From: a marine actinobacterium MedAcidi-G2B | Lineage (GTDB): Bacteria > Actinomycetota > Acidimicrobiia > Acidimicrobiales > MedAcidi-G1 | Length of the DNA stretch: 64,000 nt | NCBI GenBank assembly: GCA_000817115.1 | Contig: JUEO01000003.1 | Location: forward strand, 1-64,000 | Direction: 5' to 3' | Shown here: one piece after another, positions 56,390-64,000 of the stretch | How the letters are laid out: every line of letters begins with the position of its first letter | How positions within the stretch are numbered: the first letter of the stretch is position 1 | Notes under the pieces: generated by a model | Database searches by the model: none | The model's input: the letters and a program-made list of their open reading frames with translations, nothing else | Told to the model about the DNA's origin: nothing | Made by a program: the position numbers and the translations under genes

Positions 56390-57637
56390 CTAGTCATCAT
56401 CTAAATGAAATAATCTTCCAGTTGTATAAAGGAAGATCCCACCAAGAACTAAAAGAACTCCTGCTCCTGCTCCAACTGGGCGAGGTCCTAGAGCTGAAAT
56501 AAGAATCCCCATAAGAAGATTAGAGAATGGCATAATCCCAAGCACCCCCATTAGATAAAGGGCCATTACGCTGCCTCTTAATTCATCATCTACCTGGAGT
56601 TGCACTACAGAGTTAAGGTTTGTTGCAGAGACAAGGTGGACTCCACCTATCAATAACAAAGCAAAAAATCCAACCCAAAATTTTGGCGCTAAAGCAAAAA
56701 GTACTATTGCTGCTCCGTAACCAACTAAAGAACCTAATTGAATACGTGATCTGACCCCGCGTCCCGCCATGGCAGCAACTACAGGACCTACTGCTATGCC
56801 TCCAATACCCTGTGCTGAGCCCAGAACTCCAAACCAAAATGGAGAGACTTTAAAAACATCTTCAGCAAAAACAACGATGTGCTGCGATAACGGCATGGCG
56901 AAAGCAGAGATGAAACTTACTGCCAAAATCGCTGTACGTATCCCTGGAGCATCCAAAACATAACGGATTGCTCTCTTATAGCCTTCAAAAATTTTCCCAG
57001 ATTCTTTTTTAGAAGATTGACCACTGACTAACTGATCTGTATCGAGGAGCAGCAATGCAATAGCTATCGGTAAATGCAGAATTGCAACCACCAGTAAAGC
57101 CCATCCGGGACCAAACGTTCCTATAATCAGACCGCCTATCGCTGGGCCTGTTGCACGAGCTGCATTGAATTGGGTTGAATTTAGAGCAATAGCATTTGGT
57201 AAGACTGACCGTGGCACACATTCAGCGACAAATGCTTGCCAAACTGGAAGTCTGACTCCATTGATAAATCCTCCTGCAGTGATTAAAAACAGCCAAGGCC
57301 ATGGGCTTTCTAGACCTGAATTCCAAGCAAGAGCCATAACTATGGCAGTTACTGCTTGAATCCCATTAGTTACAAGTAAAATCTTTCTTCTATTCCAGTT
57401 ATCTGACACCCAAGCTGAGAAGGGGTTCATAAGAAGCATTGGCATTGAACCAGCAAATGCAGACACTCCGACCCAAGCAGCAGACTTTGTCAATGCAAAC
57501 ATCACCCAACTACCCACAAGCATGCGTATCCACCGACCGTTATTTGTGAGTAGTCCTCCTGTCCAGAAAAGGCGAAAGTTTCTGTATTGCAAAGCTGGGA
57601 ATCTACTTTGAGACTCTTGAGGGCTGGGGGGCATCAC
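56390..57637 (-). CDS. MFS transporter (enterobactin exporter EntS-like)
   Basis: FPALQYRNFRLFWTGGLLTNNGRWIRMLVGSWVMFALT; SDNWNRRKILLVTNGIQA; 12-TM profile. Confidence 0.88.
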   Translation of the reverse strand: MMPPSPQESQSRFPALQYRNFRLFWTGGLLTNNGRWIRMLVGSWVMFALTKSAAWVGVSAFAGSMPMLLMNPFSAWVSDNWNRRKILLVTNGIQAVTAIVMALAWNSGLESPWPWLFLITAGGFINGVRLPVWQAFVAECVPRSVLPNAIALNSTQFNAARATGPAIGGLIIGTFGPGWALLVVAILHLPIAIALLLLDTDQLVSGQSSKKESGKIFEGYKRAIRYVLDAPGIRTAILAVSFISAFAMPLSQHIVVFAEDVFKVSPFWFGVLGSAQGIGGIAVGPVVAAMAGRGVRSRIQLGSLVGYGAAIVLFALAPKFWVGFFALLLIGGVHLVSATNLNSVVQLQVDDELRGSVMALYLMGVLGIMPFSNLLMGILISALGPRPVGAGAGVLLVLGGIFLYTTGRLFHLDDD

Positions 57638-57672
57638 ACGACCTTACACCACAAGACGTATAAATTAAGCCT

Positions 57673-58437
57673 ATGAATCTTTTACAAATTGAACGAAGAG
57701 AACACGTTGCAATACTGACTTTCAACGACCCAGAGCGGAGAAACGTCGTTTCATCTGAGATGAACCAAGCGCTCCTTGCAGCTTTTGATGAATTAGAGCC
57801 TGATGAAAATATTCGAGCAGTTGTTTTAACTGGTTCTGGTGCCGCGTTCTGCGCTGGGGCAATCTTAGACGACCTACTTGAAGTAGCTGAAGATAAAGGT
57901 GGAGCTCTACCAAATATTTATGCTGGGTTTCTACGAGTCGCTCATTCCCCTCTTGCAACAATCGCAGCTGTCAATGGACCAGCTGTCGGTGCTGGAATGA
58001 ACATGATTCTTGCTTGTGATTTAGTTATTGCCGGTAATTCTGCAAAGTTTGATACCCGATTTTTAGATATTGGTATCCACCCAGGCGGTGGACATACTTG
58101 GCGTCTTCGTAATATCACTGACTTAGCAACTGCTAAAGCAATGGTACTTTTTGGCCAGATTTTGAGCGGCCAAGAAGCAGCTGATCGAGGAGTCGCGTGG
58201 GAGTGTGTAAATGATGAAGACTTATTGGAGAGTGCTGTCTCTTATGCCGAACGAGCTGCAGAATTTCCAAAAGATCTATTTGCAATTACAAAAAAGACTT
58301 TACACGAAACTGCTGCCATCACTGAATCTGTTCAATCAGTAGAACTTGAACTTGCTCCACAGAGGTGGTCTATGCAACAACCAGCTTTTGTTAATATGAT
58401 TTCTCGTCTAAAAGACCGTATTGAAAAAAAGAATTAA
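57673..58437 (+). CDS. enoyl-CoA hydratase/isomerase
   Basis: VVLTGSGAAFCAGAILDDL, TIAAVNGPAVGAGMNMILACDLVIAG, FLDIGIHPGGG. Confidence 0.93.
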   Translation: MNLLQIERREHVAILTFNDPERRNVVSSEMNQALLAAFDELEPDENIRAVVLTGSGAAFCAGAILDDLLEVAEDKGGALPNIYAGFLRVAHSPLATIAAVNGPAVGAGMNMILACDLVIAGNSAKFDTRFLDIGIHPGGGHTWRLRNITDLATAKAMVLFGQILSGQEAADRGVAWECVNDEDLLESAVSYAERAAEFPKDLFAITKKTLHETAAITESVQSVELELAPQRWSMQQPAFVNMISRLKDRIEKKN

Positions 58438-59045
58438 GGCTTAATCCATTCTTCAATTAACTGATCTGCTCGCCGAACCCATTCTTCGGACGTAACAGCG
58501 AATCTCAAATGGTCTTCCCAAGTTCCTCCTATTTCCAGATATTTTTCGGATAGTCCTTCGCATCTCAGGTTTAATTTTTCCATTACTCGCCGAGAAGAAA
58601 GATTCCTTGGAACTATAGATATCTGTAATCGGTGTAAAGCTAATTCTTCAAAAGCGAAACGCATAAGCACCACCAGAGCTTCTGGGGTGTAGCTATTCCC
58701 TGCTTTGTCTTCAGAGATCCAGTAGCCCACGTGAGAGCTTTGAAATGCCCCTCGCGTAACATTATTCAAATTTATTTCTCCTATAAAACAGTCGCCAATG
58801 AAAATACCAAAACCCCAACCGGTACCTAATTGGCTTTCTCTTTGCCGAGAACGGCATCGTGCCTCAAAAACATTTATATCTTTTGCCGGATCTTTTTGCC
58901 CAGGAGAACGAAGAGGTTCCCATTTGGTTAACCAATCATGGTTCTGCTGTCGGACCTCTTGCCAATGAATAAAGTCTTCTTTTTTTAGTGAGCGAAGGGC
59001 GATTCTACGGCCCTGAAGATTTGGAATGTCCTCTAATACGGTCAT
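58434..59045 (-). CDS. GNAT-family N-acetyltransferase (RimJ-like)
   Basis: GRRIALRSLKKEDFIHW, HVGYWISEDKAGNSYTPEALVVLMRFAFEELALHRLQISIVPRNLSSRRVMEKLNLRCEG. Confidence 0.9.
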   Translation of the reverse strand: MTVLEDIPNLQGRRIALRSLKKEDFIHWQEVRQQNHDWLTKWEPLRSPGQKDPAKDINVFEARCRSRQRESQLGTGWGFGIFIGDCFIGEINLNNVTRGAFQSSHVGYWISEDKAGNSYTPEALVVLMRFAFEELALHRLQISIVPRNLSSRRVMEKLNLRCEGLSEKYLEIGGTWEDHLRFAVTSEEWVRRADQLIEEWIKP

Positions 59046-59047
59046 TG

Positions 59048-59962
59048 TTATCCTTGAGAGACAATGGATGCGACTAATCCGTCAAGAATATCCGCTTCGG
59101 AAACAAGGCATTCTTTGAATCCGAAACTCCGCATCACTTTGACTAAAACACAAAGGCCTCCAACAATCACATCAGATCTCTCTTCCTCCATACCAGGATT
59201 ATCTAAGCGCTCAGCTTTTGTCTCTGTCGCTAAAGTTCTGAACACATCTTCAACTGCTTCTTTAGACAGCCGGAAGTGATGGATCTTGTCCCGATCATAT
59301 TCTTGCAGTCCCTGTTCAACAGCTGCTGTGCAAGAAACCGTTCCTGCCAGCCCAACAAAAGTTGTAGCGTTCAAAGCTTGAGGAATCTCTCGTTTTACAT
59401 CATCTAGATGGCCTTCAACGATAGATAGACACGATGAAAGTTCTTCAGGTAACGGTGGATCATGCTCAAACCATTTCTCAGTCAAACGAACACACCCGAT
59501 ATCACAAGAAATCACACCTTGGACTTCCTGATCGCCAAGAATAAATTCTGTAGATCCACCACCTATATCTACAACTAAGAAAGGTCCATCTTCAAGGTCT
59601 AAATCTTTTGTAGCTCCCATAAAAGAGAGTGTGCCTTCTTCTATCCCTGATAGAAGTTCAGGTCTCACACCAATAATTTCTTCCGCTAAATCAAAAAAAT
59701 CATCTGCATTGCTGGCATCTCTAGCTGCTGAAGTTGCCGTCATACGAACTTTACGAACTTGATAAGAGTCAATTATCTCCCGATATTCTCTTAAAGTTTT
59801 TCCAACTCGACTAATCGCCTCTTCGCTTAAAACTCCTGTTGCTTCTACTCCCTCTCCTAAACGAGTTATTTGCATAAGTCTTTCAGCTGTAGTGGCCCCG
59901 TCTCCTATCAACAACCTCGTGGAATTAGTTCCACAATCGATAGCGGCTACAAAATTATTCAT
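59048..59962 (-). CDS. Ppx/GppA exopolyphosphatase-family protein
   Basis: VAAIDCGTNSTRLLIGD, TATSAARDASNADDFF, VVDIGGGSTEFILGD. Confidence 0.93.
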   Translation of the reverse strand: MNNFVAAIDCGTNSTRLLIGDGATTAERLMQITRLGEGVEATGVLSEEAISRVGKTLREYREIIDSYQVRKVRMTATSAARDASNADDFFDLAEEIIGVRPELLSGIEEGTLSFMGATKDLDLEDGPFLVVDIGGGSTEFILGDQEVQGVISCDIGCVRLTEKWFEHDPPLPEELSSCLSIVEGHLDDVKREIPQALNATTFVGLAGTVSCTAAVEQGLQEYDRDKIHHFRLSKEAVEDVFRTLATETKAERLDNPGMEEERSDVIVGGLCVLVKVMRSFGFKECLVSEADILDGLVASIVSQG

Positions 59963-60416
59963 TGTTTTCCTCTAACTGCTGGTGAACCCATTTCCCTACA
60001 GGATCATCTCCACCTGCCAAGAACCAGGCGTAATGAGCATGGAGACACTTAACCCCTCTTCTAGTCCCTCCGACACCAGCACTGGGACGATGACCTTTAT
60101 AAGAGTCTGGTATTTCGGCATCTCGTTCTTTGGCATACCGAAGATGTGCCTGAGCTAATTCATTAGGATCAACCTCAGCTTCGGCAGCTTTAACCCCTCC
60201 TAGTGATTCAAGTGTTCCGATTCGAGATCGGAGTTTTTCACCAACTAACCAATACAAAGTTGGCATAGGTTTACCGTCATCGAGTACCGGATAATTACGT
60301 ATCACGATTGGGTCCCCTGAATTATCTCTGACTACAACTTTGAATTTTCCTGATGGAGGCCGGCCAAGAAGCTCAGTTACTCTTTCGTATTCTTTCTGAG
60401 TCGAATCAACCATCAA
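59955..60416 (-). CDS. DUF501-family protein
   Basis: VTELLGRPPSGKFKVVVRDNSGDPIVIRNYPVLDDGKPMPTLYWLVG, GVGGTRRGVKCLHAHYAWFLAGGDDPVGKWV; next to ppx as in Actinobacteria. Confidence 0.93.
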   Translation of the reverse strand: MMVDSTQKEYERVTELLGRPPSGKFKVVVRDNSGDPIVIRNYPVLDDGKPMPTLYWLVGEKLRSRIGTLESLGGVKAAEAEVDPNELAQAHLRYAKERDAEIPDSYKGHRPSAGVGGTRRGVKCLHAHYAWFLAGGDDPVGKWVHQQLEENNE

Positions 60417-60428
60417 ATACTTAGGGGC

Positions 60429-61124
60429 CTAATTAACTATTACGAATATCACTATTACTATTGCTGCCACTATTGCCATCAAAAGAAGTGTTCGCTTTAG
60501 AACAAGGTTAAGGGCACGTTTTATAAAAAAACGAAGTACTCGCTTTAGAGCGGGAGCGCCAGCAGTACTAAGAAGATTTACTGCTTCAACTTCTTCTGAG
60601 TCCAGGATTCGTATGGATTCTCCTTCATCTTCTCTCTCAGAAGATGTCTTCTCTTGAGTCACCGTATCTTCGACTTCCGTATCTCCAGTTACTAGTTCAC
60701 TTAAATTATCTGCAAATTGATCTATAAGTTTCTTAGAAATATCAGCCATAACGCCGCGTCCAAATTGGGCCGCTTTGCCAGTGATTTTTAGATCTGTTGA
60801 TACTGTCACGTCTGTCTGATTCCCGTTAGAGACAAGTTGTGCTTCAATATCAGCAGAAGCATTTCCTGCACCTCGAGTATCGCGTCCCTCTCCCCTTATG
60901 ACTATGTGGTAATTGCTCTCATCTTTCTCAAGAAAAGTTGCCACTCCTTTGTACTGAGCTGAAATCGGTCCAACTTTAACCTTGACTATCCCGCGATATT
61001 CTTCGCCTTCTATTTCTTGAAGTTGAGCGCCAGGTAAACACGGAGCTATAAGTTCTACATTGGTAAAAAAGCTCCAAACTTTTTCTATTGGGGCCTCTAC
61101 GGAGAATTCGTTCACTAATTCCAT
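60429..61124 (-). CDS. CoxG-like SRPBCC-family protein with C-terminal TM
   Basis: MELVNEFSVEAPIEKVWSFFTNVELIAPCLPGAQLQEIEGEEYRGIVKVKVGPISAQYKGVATF. Confidence 0.9.
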   Translation of the reverse strand: MELVNEFSVEAPIEKVWSFFTNVELIAPCLPGAQLQEIEGEEYRGIVKVKVGPISAQYKGVATFLEKDESNYHIVIRGEGRDTRGAGNASADIEAQLVSNGNQTDVTVSTDLKITGKAAQFGRGVMADISKKLIDQFADNLSELVTGDTEVEDTVTQEKTSSEREDEGESIRILDSEEVEAVNLLSTAGAPALKRVLRFFIKRALNLVLKRTLLLMAIVAAIVIVIFVIVN

Positions 61125-61672
61125 TTATCTAAGTCCTCTATGGTGTCTATATCATCTGGCCAGCCTTCGCAGGATACTTCAACAATAGGCAATGTGGCGC
61201 TCTTTAGAACATTTCTCGCACCTTGATCTCCACTAGCAGGAAGCTCCTCCCAAAACTCTTTATGAATTTTAAATGGTGGCCGGCGTTTACCTCCGTACGA
61301 ACCACACACTAATTTTCCAGGGTGTTTCAAAACTGAATTCCATGATTCTGAAGAGATCATGGGAGTGTCCGCTAAACCTAAGACTACTGAGTCATGGCCA
61401 ACAGATTTTGCATAACCAATCGCTAACTGTAAAGAACTAGCTTGACCGTTTTCCCAATTATGGTTATGCAACACGGTGTAATTATTAGGAATAAGTGACG
61501 ATAAATCCACTGCGCCAGTCACAACTACCAATTCATCAAAATCTTCTTGAAGCGGTGCTTCCAAAGACCATGAAATTAAAGGTTTACCCTTGAAAGGGTG
61601 GATTAATTTATGTTCTGGCCCTTTCCAACGAGAACCAGCACCAGCGGCCAGAATCACTGCACTAACAGTCAT
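61115..61672 (-). CDS. MobA/MocA-like molybdenum cofactor nucleotidyltransferase
   Basis: VILAAGAGSRWKGPEHKLIHPFKGKPLISWSLEA, VLGLADTPMIS; Cox/Xdh accessory context. Confidence 0.88.
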   Translation of the reverse strand: MTVSAVILAAGAGSRWKGPEHKLIHPFKGKPLISWSLEAPLQEDFDELVVVTGAVDLSSLIPNNYTVLHNHNWENGQASSLQLAIGYAKSVGHDSVVLGLADTPMISSESWNSVLKHPGKLVCGSYGGKRRPPFKIHKEFWEELPASGDQGARNVLKSATLPIVEVSCEGWPDDIDTIEDLDKWN

Positions 61673-61675
61673 GCG

Positions 61676-62455
61676 TTAACCATGTATCGGACCTGCAGTG
61701 TCTTTGAGAGCATGCATAGGCCTTTTTGTCCGCAAGGCAATGATTTCTGAAACCACAGAGATTGCGGTTTCTTCAGGAGTTCTCGCCCCCAAGTCCATTC
61801 CAATCGGTGAACGTAGTCGAGTAATTTCTTTCTCACTAACTCCACTCTCTTTCAACCGCTCAAGCCGATCTTCATGAGTGCGACGCGATCCCATTACTCC
61901 GATATAGCCAACTTTTGTTTTTAAAGATGCCAGTACAGCCGGAACATCAAACTTATTGTCATGTGTAAGTATGCAAATTGCGTCTTGGGTATCCAAGGAA
62001 TAGCCAACTTGATCAATAAGACGATTCGGCCAATCCGCCACTACCTCATCTGCTTGTGGAAATCTTTTCTTAGTAGCAAAAATCTCTCGTGCATCACACA
62101 CTGTCACTCGATAGCCAAGCACTTTTGCCACTTTTACCAGTGCTCCCGTAAAATCAACTGCTCCAAAAATGAGCATCTGTGGTGGTGGAGCAAAAGATTC
62201 AATAAAAACTTGGATAGCTTCTTCTCGGGCTTCTCCATGCAGACCGTAGTGTCGTACTCCTGACCGACCAGCAGCTAATTCTCCAAGCGCATCCCGAGCA
62301 GCTACCCGATCTAACGATTCGTTTCCAAGTGTTCCTTCTAGAGACTTCTCTAATGGCTGAACTAAGAGTTTTGCTCCTTTATTTGTTCCTTCAATAACTG
62401 TCACCAGAGCAAAAGGGGTTTCTTCTTTTAAGAGCTTTGATAGTGATTCAAACAT
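61676..62455 (-). CDS. XdhC C-terminal (Rossmann) domain protein
   Basis: MLIFGAVDFTGALVKVAKVLGYRVTVCDARE, KTKVGYIGVMGSRRTHEDRLERL, SPIGMDLGARTPEETAISVVSEIIA. Confidence 0.92.
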   Translation of the reverse strand: MFESLSKLLKEETPFALVTVIEGTNKGAKLLVQPLEKSLEGTLGNESLDRVAARDALGELAAGRSGVRHYGLHGEAREEAIQVFIESFAPPPQMLIFGAVDFTGALVKVAKVLGYRVTVCDAREIFATKKRFPQADEVVADWPNRLIDQVGYSLDTQDAICILTHDNKFDVPAVLASLKTKVGYIGVMGSRRTHEDRLERLKESGVSEKEITRLRSPIGMDLGARTPEETAISVVSEIIALRTKRPMHALKDTAGPIHG

Positions 62456-62471
62456 CAGTACTGAGTCACCT

Positions 62472-62786
62472 CTACCAGTCCAGTGGCTCTAAAAATAGAT
62501 GAATGGTTCCACCACAAGTCAATCCCACAGCAAAAGCTTCGTCATCGCTATAACCAAAGGTCACTATTCTTCTGTCTTTTGACTCCATGATTTGTAGAGC
62601 TTCAGAAACAACTGCGCCCTCTACACAACCACCTGAAACCGAACCTGCAACTTCACCATCTTCGTTAACAGCCATTGAGGCCCCTGGTTCACGTGGTCCA
62701 GAACCTTCGAGATCCACAACTCGAGCGATAACGATTTGCTTGCCTGCTGAACGCCACTTTTCAAGATCGCCTAGTATTTCTCTCAT
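62472..62786 (-). CDS. XdhC/CoxI N-terminal domain protein
   Basis: IARVVDLEGSGPREPGASMAVNEDGEVAGSVSGGCVEGAVVSEA, GLTCGGTIHLFLEPL. Confidence 0.92.
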   Translation of the reverse strand: MREILGDLEKWRSAGKQIVIARVVDLEGSGPREPGASMAVNEDGEVAGSVSGGCVEGAVVSEALQIMESKDRRIVTFGYSDDEAFAVGLTCGGTIHLFLEPLDW

Positions 62787-62822
62787 ATCTTCAGGCTAGG
62801 GCTTTTCTCATTTGAAAAACTG

Positions 62823-63941
62823 TCATTCGCTTACGACTTTTGCCAAGGTCTGTAGAGAAATTAAGTTATGTCCGGCCAGGAATTCATCCACATACGGCAA
62901 AGCTGCTGACATGCCTTTAGCTAATGGCTCATATCCAGGAGTTGCCTTCAAAGGATTCACCCAAACAATTTTATGAGAGACCAAAGCTAGGCGTTCCATC
63001 TGTTCTTCTAAAATTTCTGTTTCACCCCTATCCCAACCATCAGAAAGAATAACTACCGTTGCACCTCTAGCCATGCCACGTATACCCCACTCGTTATTAA
63101 ATAGTCGTAGGCCTTCCCCGAGTCTTGTGCCGCCAGACCAATCTGGAACTGTTCGCGCCGCACGAGTTAATGCAACGTCAGGATCTCTACTTGATAATTC
63201 TCGAGTCAAACGAGTTAAACGAGTTCCGAGTGTGAAAGCTTCTACTTGATTTCTTCCAACGATTGCTGCATGGACAAAACGAATGAGCGATCGTGCATAG
63301 CTTTCCATGGAACCGCTTACGTCTAATAAAAGAACAAGTCGACGCGGCCTTTCTCTAGAATTTCGAGAAAAAAGTTGGATCGGGTCTCCACCAAATCGAA
63401 GCGCAGCCTTCACAGTGCGGCGAAAATCTAAATACCTTCCATCGCGTGCTTTTTGAAGTCGGCGACTACGCTTAGTTGTCCCATATAAACGTAGATGCTT
63501 CATAATTTTATAAAGCTCTTCTAACTCTTTCTCTGAACATTTCGCAAAATCTTTTTCTGCCAATATTTCTGTTCGAGAATAACGAACATTTATGGCATCT
63601 TGTGTAATGTTTTCTGCTTCTTCATCTGTTTCAGGAGTTTCACCAAGTTCATCTAGTACCAACGTAAGAGGTTTAAGATCTGAAACTTCTAGAACAGTAG
63701 AAATTCCCAGATGCCAATGCTGATTGAATGCTGTATCGTAAATCGCAATTTCTTCAGGCTGTATTGCCAAAGTAACTCTGCCGGACCAATAAACGCCTTC
63801 TCGACGTTCTACTCCTATTTCTGCCAATGCCTTCCCGAATTCAAGAGTCGCTCCTAAAGGAATAGAAATTCCTTCTTCACGTAACACCTCAACAAACTCT
63901 ACGAGGTGCCTGTCGATAGTTCTCTCCAAAGATACTGACAA
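62823..63941 (-). CDS. VWA-domain CoxE-like protein
   Basis: LVLLLDVSGSMESYARSLIRFVHA, RLTRLTRELSSRDPDVALTRAARTVPDWSGGTRLGEGL, VVILSDGWDRGE; probable TTG start. Confidence 0.92.
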   Translation of the reverse strand: MSVSLERTIDRHLVEFVEVLREEGISIPLGATLEFGKALAEIGVERREGVYWSGRVTLAIQPEEIAIYDTAFNQHWHLGISTVLEVSDLKPLTLVLDELGETPETDEEAENITQDAINVRYSRTEILAEKDFAKCSEKELEELYKIMKHLRLYGTTKRSRRLQKARDGRYLDFRRTVKAALRFGGDPIQLFSRNSRERPRRLVLLLDVSGSMESYARSLIRFVHAAIVGRNQVEAFTLGTRLTRLTRELSSRDPDVALTRAARTVPDWSGGTRLGEGLRLFNNEWGIRGMARGATVVILSDGWDRGETEILEEQMERLALVSHKIVWVNPLKATPGYEPLAKGMSAALPYVDEFLAGHNLISLQTLAKVVSE

Positions 63942-63944
63942 TGG

Positions 63945-64000
63945 TCATCCTTGGCGAACAGCAGCTAAGACATCACCAAATCCTCGATTTCGGACACGTT
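63945..64000 (-). CDS. C-terminal fragment of an upstream gene (possibly MoxR/CoxD-type AAA ATPase), truncated by window edge
   Basis: Reverse frame ...RVRNRGFGDVLAAVRQG* ends at 63945; identity inferred mainly from coxE neighbourhood. Confidence 0.35.
   Translation of the reverse strand, partial: RVRNRGFGDVLAAVRQG

Noticed and set aside
1-64000. CRISPR array, prophage, intact transposase or restriction/defence island
   Set aside because: No regularly spaced repeats, integrase, phage structural or defence-gene motifs seen in the ORF translations.

Overview
64 kb of a moderately low-GC actinobacterial chromosome, probably a marine Acidimicrobiia-type lineage (inferred from gene content, not verified). 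It is densely coded with about 60 protein genes, one tRNA-Leu(UAA), no rRNA and no CRISPR array. Recognisable blocks are: housekeeping genes (glyQS, recO, uppS, dinG, era, ybeY, phoH, sufB, mutY); a HlyD-like/MacB-like ABC export operon; acyl-CoA and SDR catabolic genes; an Aap-type amino-acid ABC transporter; a choline-dehydrogenase-like plus DmdA/GcvT-like pair; DUF501-ppx; and CO-dehydrogenase/xanthine-dehydrogenase accessory genes (coxG, mobA-like, split xdhC, coxE) running off the right edge. The strongest result is two selenoprotein genes that the ORF track splits at in-frame UGA codons. One is a UGSC-type protein at 18205-18726 (Sec codon 95), translationally coupled to a thioredoxin-fold fusion protein. 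The other is a SelW/Rdx-like CxxU protein at 27146-27415 (Sec codon 14). Both UGA codons are followed at nearly the same distance by a hairpin with a GU-containing apical loop, as expected of a bacterial SECIS. Other points of interest are an adaptor protein with inserted Calx-beta-like repeats, palindromic operators overlapping apparently leaderless promoters, a GC-rich islet, a compound intra-operon terminator, and a CDS whose 3' end lies inside an antisense tRNA gene.
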